Assembly: GCF_905171765.1 (NCBI RefSeq)
Contig: NC_053392.1
Location: forward strand, 442,956,837-443,020,836
Direction of reading: 5' to 3'
From: Bufo bufo
Taxonomy: Eukaryota; Chordata; Amphibia; Anura; Bufonidae
Length of the DNA: 64,000 nt
In this document: piece after piece, positions 33,440 through 45,211 of the stretch
How positions within the stretch are numbered: position 1 is the stretch's first letter
Layout: each line of letters begins with the position of its first letter
Position numbers and translations under genes: made by a program
The notes under the pieces: model-generated
What the model saw: the letters and a program-made list of their open reading frames with translations, nothing else
Database searches by the model: none
Told to the model about the DNA's origin: nothing

Positions 33440-34345
33440 CTCGGCCAAAATCATCAGGATCAGGACAGACAGCAGCAGCAGGTAAATGTTAACAATGTAG
33501 TATAACACCTACACATAGCTCAGCCAAAATCCTCAGGATCAGGACAGACAGCAGCAGGTAAATGTTAACGGGGTAGTATAAAGCCTACACATAGCTCGGC
33601 CAAAATCTTTAGGACAGACAGCAGAAACTGTAGCAGCAGGTAAATGTTAACGGTGTAGTATAAGACCTACACATAGCTCATCCAAAATCATCAGGACAGA
33701 CAGCAGCAGGTAACGGGGTAGTATAAGGCCTACACATAGCTCGGCTAAAATCATCAGGATCAGGACAGACAGCAGCAGCAGCTAAATGGTGACGGGGTAA
33801 TATAAGGCCTACACATAGCTCAGCCAAAATCATCAGGATCAGGACAGACAGTAGAAGGTAATTGTTAACAGAGTAGTATAAGTCCTACACATAGCTCGGC
33901 CAAAATCATCAGGATCAGGACAGACAGCAGCAGGTAATTGGTAATGGAATAGTATAAGGCCTACACATAGCTCGGCCAAAATCATCAGGACAAACAGCAG
34001 CAGATAAATGTTAATGGGGTAGTATAAGGCCTACACATAGCTCAGCCAAAATCATCAGGATCAGTACAGATAGCAGCAGGTAAATGGTAACGGGGTAGTA
34101 TAAGGCCTACACATAGCTCGGCTAAAATTATCAGGATCAGGACAGACAGCAGCAGGTAAATTATAACGGTGTAGTATAAGGCCTACACATAGCTCGGCCA
34201 AAATCATCAGGACAGACAGCAGCAGGTAAATGGTAACAGTGTAGTATAAGGCCTACACATAGCTCGGCCAGAATCATCAGGACAGACAGCAGCAGGTAAA
34301 TGATAATGGTGTAGTATAAGGCCTACACATAGCTCGGCCAAACAT
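33430..34345. repeat. ~76-bp tandem array, 13 units
   Basis: ACACATAGCTCGGCC-type phrases begin at about 33,431 and recur every 64-80 bases to 34,325. Each unit holds CAGACAGCAGCAGGTAAATG and GTAGTATAAGGCC. Length varies through CAG and ATCAGGATCAGG slippage. More units occur at 51,420-51,500 and 59,085-59,240. Confidence 0.9.
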
Positions 34346-34469
34346 AGCCAGAACAGACAGGAGCCGGTTCTTTGTTTGTAGACCGGGGCAACACCAAAAA
34401 TAAACTTAGACACTTCAGATACCAGCAGGTTCTTCGACTCCAGCAGGAATGTGCTCCCATGCATACAAA

Positions 34470-35378
34470 TTGCAATATTTCCCTTTGACAATTTTTATTT
34501 CAAAGGTTGTTTAAGATTGTAAAGCCCACAAGAAATTTGTACAAAAAAATCAAAATAAAATAAATATATATATATATAAACACATGCCACAACACACTTC
34601 CTCCAGAAAATGTGCGTGTATTCACCCAAAAGCGACGTTTCAGTCCACACAATAGGACCTTTCTCATGCACTGACAAAAGTGAATGGTGCCAAGTACAAA
34701 TACAAACTCAGGTAATTAGTGAATTACAATTAATGTGCATGATTAGTAATGTGTCTAAAAATAAAAAATTAAGTAAAAAAAAAAAATGACATAATATACA
34801 AGTATCCATACTGTGACGAGATTAATAACTTCAATTCAACTATGTGAATTCATAATATGTGCTTAATTCTTTATAATTACATACTAAAAAAATATATCCA
34901 AAACCAATTGTGTCATTAAAATATCAGGTGTACCAATTAAAAACATAATGGAGGGGGCCAAGAACTAACCAGCATGGATCCGATATAGCGTTCCATTTGG
35001 TTAACTGCGCATGTCGGCGCATAGCTTCTGCATTACATAAAGAAACATATGATGCAATCACGTGATTGCAACGAAGGATGAACGCACACAGGCCGCGAGC
35101 GTCCAACGACAGGGCGGTCACATAATAACAGATCACGTGTTCGCACCTGAAATGGAACACACGCTGAGCCGCAAGCGCCTCATGTCTATGCGGTCACATG
35201 ATCGCAACCAAGGAAATTAATAGACTAACTCGCAAACTGGTGACCTGGCTTCAAGAACATTATATATTCAACAGTTTATATTGCAAAGTGAAAAGATGTG
35301 ATAATATATAAAAATAGCATGTGCAACTTATCATTACATAGTTGTCAAGAAGTAACATAAAATATTAATGTATATATA
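34470..35378. mobile_element. Unclassified repeat X, hit by the Tc1 cluster
   Basis: Satellite D ends with ATGTGCTCCCATGCATAC. From here unrelated AT-rich DNA follows up to the first Tc1, and similar loose ends lie between the Tc1 elements (36,430-36,515 and 38,069-38,389) and after them (51,274-51,400). A hammerhead-like core lies at 34,628-34,672 on the minus strand. A short (TA)n lies at 34,562. No termini or ORF could be assigned. Confidence 0.35.
34628..34672 (-). ncRNA. Hammerhead-like module (degenerate) in repeat X
   Basis: On the minus strand GCATGAGAAAGGTCC, loop TATTGTGT, then GGACTGAAACGTCGC. The stem GGTCC/GGACT pairs (one G-T) and is followed by GAAAC and GTC, as in a hammerhead core. 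The CUGAUGA box is imperfect (TGCATGA), so cleavage activity is doubtful. Confidence 0.3.
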
Positions 35379-36427
35379 CACTCACCTAAAGAATTATTAG
35401 GAACACCTGTTCTATTTCTCAATAATGCAATTATCTAGTCAACCAATCACATGGCAGTTGCTTCAATGCATTTAGGGGGGTGGTCCTGGTCAAGACAATC
35501 TCCTGAACTCCAAACTGAATGTCAGAATGGGAAAGAAAGGTGATTTAAGCAATTTTGAGCGTGGCATGGTTGTTGGTGCCAGACGGCCGGTCTGAGTATT
35601 TTACAATCTGCTCAGTTACTGGGATTTTCACGCACAACCATTTCTAGGGTTTACAAAGAATGGTGTGAAAAGGGAAAAACATCCAGTATGCGGCAGTCCT
35701 GTGGGCAAAAATGCCTTGTGGATGCTAGAGGTCAGAGGAGAATGGGCCGACTGATTCAAGCTGATAGAAGAGCAACGTTGACTGAAATAACCACTCGTTA
35801 CAACCGAGGTATGCAGCAAAGCATTTGTGAAGCCACAACACACACAACCTTGAGGCGGATGGGCTACAACAGCAGAAGACCCCACCGGGTATCACTCATC
35901 TCCACTACAAATAGGAAAAAGAGGCTTCAATTTGCACGAGCTCACCAAAATTGGACTGTTGAAGACTGGAAAAATGTTGCCTGGTCTGATGAGTCTCGAT
36001 TTCTGTTGAGACATTCAAATGGTAGAGTCCGAATTTGGCGTAAACAGAATGAGAACATGTATCCATCCTCTGATGGCTACTTCCAACAGGATAATGCACC
36101 ATGTCACAAAGCTCGAATCATTTCAAATTGGTTTCTTGAACATGACAATGAGTTCACTGTACTAAAATGGCCCCCACAGTCACCAGATCTCAACCCAATA
36201 GAGCATCTTTGGGATGTGGTGGAACGGGAGCTTCGTGCCCTGGATGTGCATCCCTCAAATCTCCATCAACTGCAAGATGCTATCCTATCAATATGGGCCA
36301 ACATTTCTAAAGAATGCTATCAGCACCTTGTTGAATCAATGCCACGTAGAATTAAGGCAGTTCGGAAGGCAAAAGGGGGTCCAACTCCGTATTAGTATGG
36401 TGTTCCTAATAATTCTTTAGGTGAGTG
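35379..36427 (+). mobile_element. Tc1 element A
   Basis: The termini CACTCACCTAAAGAATTATT and its reverse complement are flanked by TA (35,377-35,378 and 36,428-36,429). At 1049 bases it is short for its kind because its transposase gene has an internal deletion. Confidence 0.9.
35531..36395 (+). pseudogene. Tc1-A transposase, one frameshift and an internal deletion
   Basis: The gene starts with MGKKGDLSNFERGMVVG. A one-base loss at about 35,585 (GACGGCCGG) shifts it to a stop. From 35,688 the correct frame is open for 235 codons to 36,395. Catalytic DD34E residues remain recognisable: WSDES, QQDNAPCHK and [11 protein letters not shown]. Compared with the general family length about 60 residues are missing near 36,060, between RKQNENM and YPSSDGY, with the frame kept. 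Confidence 0.85.
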
Positions 36428-36515
36428 TAGATATATACATGTAGCAATTATGCTCCATTCCCAAAACCAGATTACTACACGGATCAGTATAATGCCAGTC
36501 ACACCCAACCATGTA

Positions 36516-38066
36516 CAGTCATGGCCAAAAGTTTTGAGAATGACAAAAATATTAGTTTTCACAAAGTTTGCTGCTAAACTGCTTTTAGATCTTTGTTTCA
36601 GTTGTTTCTGTGATGTAGTGAAATATAATTACACGCACTTCATACGTTTCAAAGGCTTTTATCAACAATTACATGACATTTATGCAAAGAGTCAGTATTT
36701 GCAGTGTTGGCCCTTCTTTTTCAGGACCTCTGCAATTCGACTGGGCATGCTCTCAATCAACTTCTGGGCCAATTCCTGACTGATCGCAACCCATTCTTTC
36801 ATAATCACTTCTTGGAGTTTGTCAGATTTAGTGGTTTTTTGTTTGTCCACCCGCCTCTTGAGGATTGACCACAAGTTCTCAATGGGATTAAGATCTGGGG
36901 AGTTTCCAGGCCATGGACCCAAAATGTCAACATTTTGGTCCCCGAGCCACTTAGTTATCACTTTTGCCTTATGGCACGGTGCTCCATCGTGCTGGAAAAT
37001 GCATTGTTCTTCACCAAACTGTTGTTGGATTGCTGGAAGAAGTTGCTGTTGGAGGGTGTTTTGGTACCATTCTTTATTCATGGCTGTGTTTTTGGGCAAA
37101 ATTGTGAGTGAGCCCACTCCCTTGGATGACAAGCAACCCCACACATGAATGGTCTCAGGATTCTTTACTGTTGGCATGACACAGGACTGATGGTAGCGCT
37201 CACCTTTTCTTCTCCGGACAAGCCTTTTTCCAGATGCCCCAAACAATCGGAAAGAGGCTTTATCGGAGAATATGACTCTGCCCCAGTCCTCAGCAGTCCA
37301 TTCACCATACTTTCTGCAGAAGATCAATCTGTCCCTGATGTTTTATTAGGAGAGAAGTGGCTTCTTTGCTGCCCTTCTTGACACCAGGCCATCTTCCAAA
37401 AGTCTTCGCCTCACTGTGCGTGCAGATGCGCTCACACCTGCTTGCTGCCATTCCTGAGCAAGCTCTGCACTGGTGGCACTCCGATCCCGCAGCTGAATCC
37501 TCTTTAGGAGACGATCCTGGCGCTTGCTGGACTTTATTGGACGCCCTGAAGCCTTCTTAACAAGAATTGAACCTCTTTCCTTGAAGATGATCCTATAAAT
37601 TGTTGATTGAGGTGCAATCTTAGTAGCCACGATATCCTTGCCTGTGAAGCCATTTTTATGCAACGCAATGATGGCTGCACGCGTTTCTTTGCAGGTCACC
37701 ATGGTTAACAATGGAAGAACAATCATTTCAAGCATCACCCTCCTTTTAACATGTCAAGTCTGCCATTTTAACCCAATCAGCCTGACATAATGATCTCCAG
37801 CCTTGTGCTCGTCAACATTCTCACCTGAGTTAACAAGACGATTACTGAAATGATCTCAGCAGGTCCTTTAATAACAGCAATGAAATGCAGTGGAAAGTTT
37901 TTTTTGGGATTAAGTTAATTTTCATGGCAAAGAAGGACTATGCAATTCATCTGATCACTCTTCATAACATTCTGGAGTATATGCAAATTTCTATTATAAA
38001 AACTTAAGCAGCAACTTTTCCAATTTCCAATATTTATGTAATTCTCAAAACTTTTGGCCACGACTG
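36516..38066 (-). mobile_element. Tc1 element B
   Basis: The termini CAGTCATGGCCAAAAGTTTT and CAGTCGTGGCCAAAAGTTTT (reverse complement of the right end) are flanked by TA at 36,514-36,515 and 38,067-38,068. It is a full-length 1551-base copy. Confidence 0.9.
36692..37738 (-). pseudogene. Tc1-B transposase, two stops in a row in one otherwise open frame
   Basis: The N-terminal block (start near 37,702, MVTCKETRAAIIALHKNGF) with helix-turn-helix DNA binding runs to KKPLLS. Two consecutive stops (TAATAA on the minus strand, around 37,343-37,348) interrupt it, and the same frame continues NIRDRLIFCRKYGEW to 36,692. The catalytic region is complete: [29 protein letters not shown], with the end KKKGQHCKY. 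The E after the first D (usually DE) is K here. Confidence 0.9.
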
Positions 38067-38068
38067 TA

Positions 38069-38389
38069 GAGAAGTCAACATGTTCAGGATGACAGACAAC
38101 ACCATGTTCGAACCTAAATCTTGAATAAAACAAACAAAAACATAAAAAAATTATAAAATGTAATTAGGTTGCTAAATCAGTCCCGTACAATGTTAACTGC
38201 ACAAGACTGACAAGGGAAGCCCACATGCGGTCTCCACCAAGCTTTAGTAAGAACCACACCAGGGCCTGCCCAAAACCCAAGTAAAGCAAAATTATAACAT
38301 ATAAAATGAAATAAAGTAAAAAAACTTTTTTTGTGAATGAAGCGTAACAGCACATGATTGTATTTTATTCAAATGAATCTATATATATA
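38069..38389. other. Spacer between Tc1 B and C
   Basis: About 320 bases with no recognised gene. It is probably part of repeat X. It ends in a short TA run that served as the insertion target of the next element. Confidence 0.4.
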
Positions 38390-38391
38390 TA

Positions 38392-39961
38392 CACTGCTCA
38401 AAAAAATAAAGGGAACACTTAAACAACACAATGTAACTCCAAGTCAATCACACTTCTGTGAAATCAAACTGTCCACTTAAAAAGCAACACTGAGTGACAA
38501 TCAATTTCACATGCTGTTGTGCAAATGGGATAGACAACAGGTGGAAATTATAGGCAATTAGCAAGACACCCCCAATAAAGGAGTGGTTCTGCAGGTGGTG
38601 ACCACAGATCACTTCTCAGTTCCTATGCTTCCTGGCTGATGTTTTGGTCACTTTTGAATGCTGGCGGTGCTTTCACTCTAGTGGTAGCATGAGACGGAGT
38701 CTACAACCCACACAAGTGGCTCAGGTAGTGCAGCTTATCCAGGATGGCACATCAATGCGAGCTGTGGCAAGAAGGTTTGCTGTGTCTGTCAGCGTAGTGT
38801 CCAGAGCATGGAGGCGCTAACAGGAGACAGACCAGTACATCAGGAGACGTGGAGGAGGCCGTAGGAGGGCAACAACCCAGCAGCAGGACCGCTACCTCCG
38901 CCTTTGTGCAAGGAGGAACGGGAGGAGCACTGCCAGAGCCCTGCAAAATGACCTCCAGCAGGCCACAAATGTGCATGTGTCTGCTCAAACGGTCAGAAAC
39001 AGACTCCATGAGGGTGATATGAGGGCCCGACGTCCACAGGTGGGGGTTGTGCTTACAGCCCAACACCGTGCAGGACGTTTGGCATTTTCCAGAGAACACC
39101 AATATTGGCAAATTCACCACTGGCGCCCTGTGCTCTTCACAGATGAAAGCAGGTTCACACTGAGCACATGGGACAGACGTGACAGAGTCTTGAGACGCCG
39201 TGGAGAACGTTCTGCTGCCTGCAACATCCTCCAGCATGACCGGTTTGGCATTGGGTCAGTAATGGTGTGGGGTGGCATTTCTTTGGAGGGCCGCACAGCC
39301 CTCCATGTGCTCACCAGAGGTAGCCTGACTGCCATTAGGTACCGAGATGAGATCCTCAGACCCCTTGTGAGACCATATGCTGGTGCGGTTGGCCCTGGGT
39401 TCCTCCTAATGCAAGACAATGCTAGACCTCATGTGGCTGGAGTGTGTCAGCAGTTCCTGCAAGACGAAGGCATTGATGCTATGGACTTGCCCGCCTGTTC
39501 CCCAGACCTGAATCCAATTGAGCACATCTGGGACATCATGTCTCGCTCTATCCACCAACGTCACGTTGCACTACAGACTGTCCAGGAGTTGGCAGATGCT
39601 TTAGTCCAGGTCTGGGAAGAGATCCCTCAGGAGACCGTCCGCCACCTCATCAGGAGCATGCACAGGCGTTGTAGGGAGGTCATACAGGCACGTGGAGGCC
39701 ACACACACTACTGAGCCTCATTTTGACATTACATCAAAGTTGGATCAGCCTGTAGTGTGTTTTTCCACTTTGATTTTGAGGGTGACTCCAAATCCAGACC
39801 TCCATGGGTTGAAAAATTAGATTTCCATTTTTTTTATTTTTGTGTGATTTTGTTGTCAGCACATTCAACTATGTAAAGAACAAAGTATTTCAGAGGAGTA
39901 TTTAATTAATTCAGATCTAGGATGTGTTATTTTTGTGTTCCCTTTATTTTTTTGAGCAGTG
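38392..39961 (+). mobile_element. Tc1 element C
   Basis: CACTGCTCAAAAAAATAAAG at the left is repeated in reverse complement at the right. Both ends adjoin TA inside (TA)n tracts (38,390-38,391 and 39,962-39,963). Length 1570 bases. Confidence 0.95.
38689..39714 (+). pseudogene. Tc1-C transposase, a single nonsense codon
   Basis: A 342-codon frame from ATG 38,689 to TGA 39,714 is open except for TAA at 38,818-38,820 (codon 44, in RAWRR*QETDQ). The DNA-binding domain and the catalytic residues [17 protein letters not shown] and [11 protein letters not shown] are all present. It is the best preserved Tc1 gene of the window. Confidence 0.9.
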
Positions 39962-39987
39962 TATATATATATATATATATATATATA

Positions 39988-40043
<56 letters not shown>
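39962..40043. repeat. (TA)n microsatellite between Tc1 C and D
   Basis: About 80 bases of TA with one TC interruption (39,989). Both neighbouring transposons used a TA of this tract or expanded from it. Confidence 0.95.
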
Positions 40044-40048
<5 letters not shown>

Positions 40049-40502
40049 GATATAAAAAGTCTACACACCCGTCTTAAAATGTCAGGTTTCTGTGCTGTAA
40101 AAAAAAATGAGACAAAGATAAAACATTTCAGATCTTTTTCCACCTTTAATGTGACCTATAAACTGTACAACTCAATTGAAAAACAAACTGAAATCTTTTA
40201 GGTAGAGGGAATAAAAAATATAAAAATAAAATAATATGGTTGCATAAGTGTGCACACCCCGTAATCTACCGTATTTTTCGCCCTATAAGACGCACTTTTT
40301 TCTTATAGGGGGAATGCTGCAATTTTACACTGATAAATCGCTGCCGCGCTGCTGCAAAGCGCAGCTAGCGTGTGTATCAGCGGGAGGGAGGAGGGACTGG
40401 GGGCGGGCATCTTGTTTTGTAATGGCAGCGGGGCCTGGTGCAGTAACTGTATTCTACTACACCCGGCTCCGCTCACTGTAGTAATCATATAGGCAATGTT
40501 AA

Positions 40503-40768
40503 ACTGTAAATTCATTCATCCAGGTTGTAGTACAGTACTTACTACTAACTTCCATAGCAGGCAGGAGGCCGGGCGAGCAGGCGGGAGGCGGCAGCGTAAC
40601 TCACTACATCACGCGCCTGCTCCGCCCACTTTATGAATGAAGCAGGCGGCACAGGCGCGTGACGTAGTGAGTTACACTGCCGCCTCCCGCCCGCTCGCCC
40701 GGCCTCCTGCCTGCTATGGAAGTTAGTAGTAAGTACCGTACTACAACCTGGATGAATGAATTTACAGT
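40503..40768. mobile_element. TTAA-flanked hairpin element H
   Basis: ACTGTAAATTCATTCATCCA begins an arm of about 115 bases, mirrored almost perfectly up to 40,768 with a ~30-base loop near 40,620-40,650. TTAA lies on both sides (40,499-40,502 and 40,769-40,772). The stem is very GC-rich (CGGGAGGCGG). It shares its right TTAA with element F. Confidence 0.8.
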
Positions 40769-42537
40769 TTAACCCCTTCCCGACCTATGACGAGTATACT
40801 CGTCATGGAGCACTGCTACTTAGCGCTCCATGACGAGTATACACGTCATGGCATTAAACTGTCACCATGTCTGCAGACATGGTGACAGGGCTGAGATCCC
40901 TGTTACACACAGCCAGGCACCTTGGGTCAATGCCGGGGGGGGTCCTGTGACCCCCCCTATCGGCGATCGCTGCAAACCACAGGTCAATTAAGACCTGCGG
41001 TTTGTAGCGCTTTCTGCAGTTTTTGATCCCCGCGGTCCCTGACCGCGGGGATCAGAAACTTTAAAATTACCAAAATAACAATTTTTCACCCCCCCCTGCA
41101 CCCCTGAATGATGTTATGCCGGCGGGTGGTGCAGGGGGGGTGTTACAGGCAGTGCGGGCGGTGCGGGAGGTGGGCGGTGCGGCAGGTGGGATCGTGATCC
41201 CCCGCCTGCTCTTGAATAATCGTTGGTGGCCAGTGGGTATACCAGAGTGTCAGCACATTGCTGACACTCTGGTATAAAAACGGCTGACATCTGTGCTGCG
41301 ATGTCAGCCGTTTAACCCATACGGACCGCTGTATGGAAAAGGTTAATAGTCTGGGAGCTCCCTCCCTCTCCCATCGGGGGGCTGCTGTGCCTTTTCAGCC
41401 CCCCGATGGGAGGGAGAGGGAGGGAGCCCCCAGACAGCCCCCAGACAGCCCCCCTCCTTACCCTTCCCCGTCTGCGCAGTTGTGGCAGACACGGAAGGTT
41501 CCCATGGCAACAGGATGCCTTCTCAGGCATCCTGCTGTCCATGGTGCTGAACAGATCTGTGCTAAAGTCATAGATCTGTTCAGACAAAGTGTAAGTAAAA
41601 TACAGTACAATACACTATATACTGTACTGTACTGTATTATACAGACATCAGACCCACTGGATCTTCAAGAACCAAGTGGGTCTGGGTCAATTTTTTTTTT
41701 TTTTTAAAAGTGAAAAAAGTAAAGATAAAAAAAAAAACATTTATCACTGAATAAAAATTTCTAAAATAAAATACACTACACATATTAGGTATTAGATCTA
41801 ACCTGTCAGATGAACGTTGTAAATAATAAAAAATAAAAACAGTGCCAAAACAGCAATTTTTTGGCAAATTTTCCATTTTAAACCATTTTTTCCCGTAACA
41901 AAGCAAGGGTTAACAGCCAAACAAAACTCTATATTTATTGCCCTGATTCTTTAGTTTATAGAAAAACCCCATATGTGGTCGTAAACTGCTGTATGGCCAC
42001 ACGGCAGGGCGCAGAAGGAAAGGAATGCCATATGGTTTTTGGAAGGCAGATTTTGCTGGACTGGTTTTTTGACACCATGTCCCATTTGAAGCCCCCCTGA
42101 TGCACCCCTAGAGTAGAAACTCCAAAAAGTGACCCCATTTTGGAAACTACACCCCTCAAGGTATTCAAAATTGATTTTACAAACTTTGTTAACCCTTTAA
42201 GTGTTCCACAAGAGTTAATGGCAAATGGAGATTAAATTTCAGAATTTCAATTTTTTGTTACTTTGCCTCACAAAAAGTGTAATATAGAGCAACCAAAAAT
42301 CATATGTACCCTAAAATAGTTCCAACAAAACTGCCACCTTATCCCGTAGTTTCCAAAATGGGGCCACTTTTTTGGAGTTTCTAACCTAGGGGTGCATCAG
42401 GGGGCTTCAAATGAGACATGGTGTCATGGTGTCTAAAAACCAATCCAGCAAAATCTGCCTTCCAGAAACCATATGGCGCACCTTTCCTTCTACGCCCTGC
42501 CGTGTGCCCGTACAGCAGTTTGCGACCACATATGGGG

Positions 42538-42985
42538 TGTGGAGAAAGGGAGGTTTCTGCTTACTTTTACTAATTCGTGCCATGTTGGGATATTAAACGT
42601 CTATGTGTATTGTAAAGCGTGGGGCATTGTATACGTTGAGTAAGGGATGTCTGTTCCATTGTCTCTCCGTGTGTATTCGCCTGCCTGTGTTGATTATGTT
42701 AACCATGATGTACCATGATTATATCACAGGCCGAGGGGAGGAGTCTATGTGGGTTGTAACCTTGTGTTATGGGTTAATGCATATTTGTTGTGGGTGTCTC
42801 CCTTGCATGGGAGGAGGGCATAAAAGGGATGACTCAACTGCTAATAAAACACACTGATTTTACCCCTTCATGGAGTCTCGGCGCATGTTTGGGGGATCTT
42901 CTATTCGCCTTATTTCGGATTTTCGGCTGTGGGTTCGGGAGTAAGCTGCATAAGGGCTCATCTGTATTATATGGGTTCCTTTACA
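42538..42985 (+). repeat. Gypsy B 5' LTR
   Basis: It contains a TATA-like GGCATAAAAGG (42,818) and AATAAAAC (42,844). The 3' copy differs at scattered bases and has a 5-base extra (ACTGG near 47,737). Confidence 0.9.
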
Positions 42986-42986
42986 C

Positions 42987-43004
42987 TGGTGGCAGCAGCG
43001 GGAT
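42987..43004 (+). other. Gypsy B primer-binding site, leucine-tRNA type
   Basis: TGGTGGCAGCAGCGGGAT follows the LTR by one base. It matches the 3' end of a tRNA-Leu (…CCCACCGCTGCCA plus CCA) at all but two positions. Confidence 0.6.
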
Positions 43005-43047
43005 TTCTCCCGAATGGATTTGCTTCATTTAACCGAAAAGAAAGTGA

Positions 43048-44610
43048 ATGGCGCATGAATACGAACGGCTGAAATGAACAACACTTAAAGACCTGCTGGA
43101 AGCTCGAGGTATAGTGGCAAGCAACAAGCCGAAAGCCACGATAATAGCCGAATTACTGGAGAGCGAACGAAACAGCGAGTTGCAAATGGCGAACACAGAG
43201 GAAACGGAGTTTCAGAAAGATGTGAGATGGAGACTCAGTTTGGTAGGACCGAATCCTACACCAGAAATTGTGGTACAGATTATGGCACAAGCTTCGGAAG
43301 CAGAAAGCCGCCGGGAAGCACGGGAGGCCAGAGAAAGATCACCGCAAATGGATATATTGTCACTACCAGGATCATCTATGGGGCGTTCACGTAAGATAAA
43401 TTATGCTGCTTTTAAAAGTTTCATAGAAAGTGAAATGGATATTGACAATTATCTGCAGGACTTTGAAAGACAGTGTGTGTTAGAAGATGTGGATAACACT
43501 AATTGGGCTGCGATATTGAGCAGCAAGCTTTCAGGCAGAGCAGCAGAAGCCTTTAGAGCGGTACCGGATGCAGACATGCAAAATTATGAGAAAGTGAAGG
43601 AGATATTGTTGGCCCGTTATGCAGTTACCCCAGAGGCACACCGGAGAAAATTTCGGTCTCTACGGAAACAGGGCAAAGACTCTTACACGGAGTGGGCATT
43701 CCGCATGCACCGCACTGCCAGTAATTGGATGCAGGGATGCCAGGCGATTACACTGGAGGATGCGTTACAGTTAATATTGTTGGAGCAGTTTTTTGACCAC
43801 ACTCCTACAGATACCAGGGATTGGGTCAAGGACAGAAAACCACCGTCAGTAGAAGAAGCCGCACGTTTAGCAGACGAATTTTACGAAAGAAGACGGGCAG
43901 ATAACAACCGGGGAGCCTCAGGATTCCGACTACAGTATCAGACTTCTGCCCCAACACAGCAACCGAAACCAGTACCACCGGTGAGGCAACCTACCGCCAC
44001 TGGGGTCCAGAAAAGTGCACCGATGTGTTTTGGGTGTAAGCAAGTGGGACACATCAAACCTAATTGTCCCCACCGTAATAATGATCGATGGGGGCGAGCA
44101 CCAACCCCTCTAACGAGAGCAGCTGCTCATTGTGTACAAGAGGATTACAACTATTCTACACAAGGGGGGGACCGCAATCCGTCTGAGAATTGGTCCATGC
44201 TGCATGAGGTCAATCCAGTGCAAGCAGCAGATGACAACCGGGCACACCATCGACAGACCGTGACCCTTAACGGGCAGGAAGCCAGAGGACTGAGAGACAC
44301 TGGAGCTACGATCACCCTAGTCCAACCTCACCGTGTTAAGCCGTCCCAACATACCGGGCGATCTGTGGCGGTAAGGGTGGCGGGAGGGGCTATTCACAAG
44401 TTACCCACCGCCATGGTACACATTGACTGGGGTGCTGGGGCTAAGGCTGTGGAGGTGGGCATCATGCCAGAGCTACCAGCAGAGGTTTTGCTGGGAAATG
44501 ACTTGGGGTGCTTGACGTCTCAATTTGTACAGCTGACTACAGCAAGGAGCACTCCCAGTCTCAACCAGACAACAGGCACACACTATGGGTACCTCACACT
44601 CCTCGGATGA
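43048..44610 (+). pseudogene. Gypsy B gag-protease, one early stop
   Basis: The natural ATG is at 43,048 (MAHEYERLK), but TGA at 43,075-43,077 follows after nine codons. The frame then runs openly to 44,610. It begins with a SAP-like helix (LKDLLEARGIVASNKPKATI), continues with a capsid-like region to about 43,900, a zinc knuckle CFGCKQVGHIKPNC near 44,024 and a protease motif LRDTGATITLV near 44,292. Apart from the one stop, gag appears whole. Protease ends at LLGNDLG and the frame closes shortly after. Confidence 0.85.
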
Positions 44611-45211
44611 CCAGGTAGGCACTGATAATGCTGCCATAAATTCTAGTCCTAACATGTATTGGGGCACTCCCACAGACTTTGGGCAAGCACAGAGGGAGGA
44701 TAGACCGTAAAGTGGGTACAGGAGGGAGGCGGAAAATCCCTCGGAGACATAGGACATGAGAAGTTCCAGTGGGAGAAAGGTTTACTATATCGGTTGACAG
44801 AGGGGGCAGGGGGAGGAGCCTGACAGGTAATAAAGAAGCAGTTAGTGGTACCCTGCAAATATAGGGCAGAGCTAATACAGATTAGCCATGACATACCGTT
44901 AGCAGGACATTTAGGGATCAAGAAAACCCGGGATAGGTTGACCCAGACATTTTTTTGGCCAGGTGTTACCCGAGATTTGCGAAATTGTTGTAGAACCTGC
45001 GACGTATGTCAGAAAGTAGGAAAGAGGGGTGACCACCCCAGAGCGAAACTATGCCGACTACCCATAATAGAGGAACCTTTCTTCAGGGTAGCAGTAGATT
45101 TGGTAGGACCACTTAGTAAGCCTAGTCCATCATGTAAGAAGTATTTTCTTACAGTGGTGGACTATGCTACTCGCTACCCGGAAGCTATAGCCCTACCTAA
45201 TATCACTGCTG

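Noticed and set aside
33430..34345. Regular repeats spaced like a CRISPR array
   Set aside because: Whole 76-bp units are repeated without unique spacers, in a vertebrate genome. It is a satellite.
39865..40201. ORFs rich in Ile-Tyr
   Set aside because: They translate the (TA)n tract between Tc1 C and D.
43114..43116. 43,114 as the start of the gypsy B gag
   Set aside because: The codon there is GTG. The frame extends upstream to an ATG at 43,048, broken only by TGA at 43,075.
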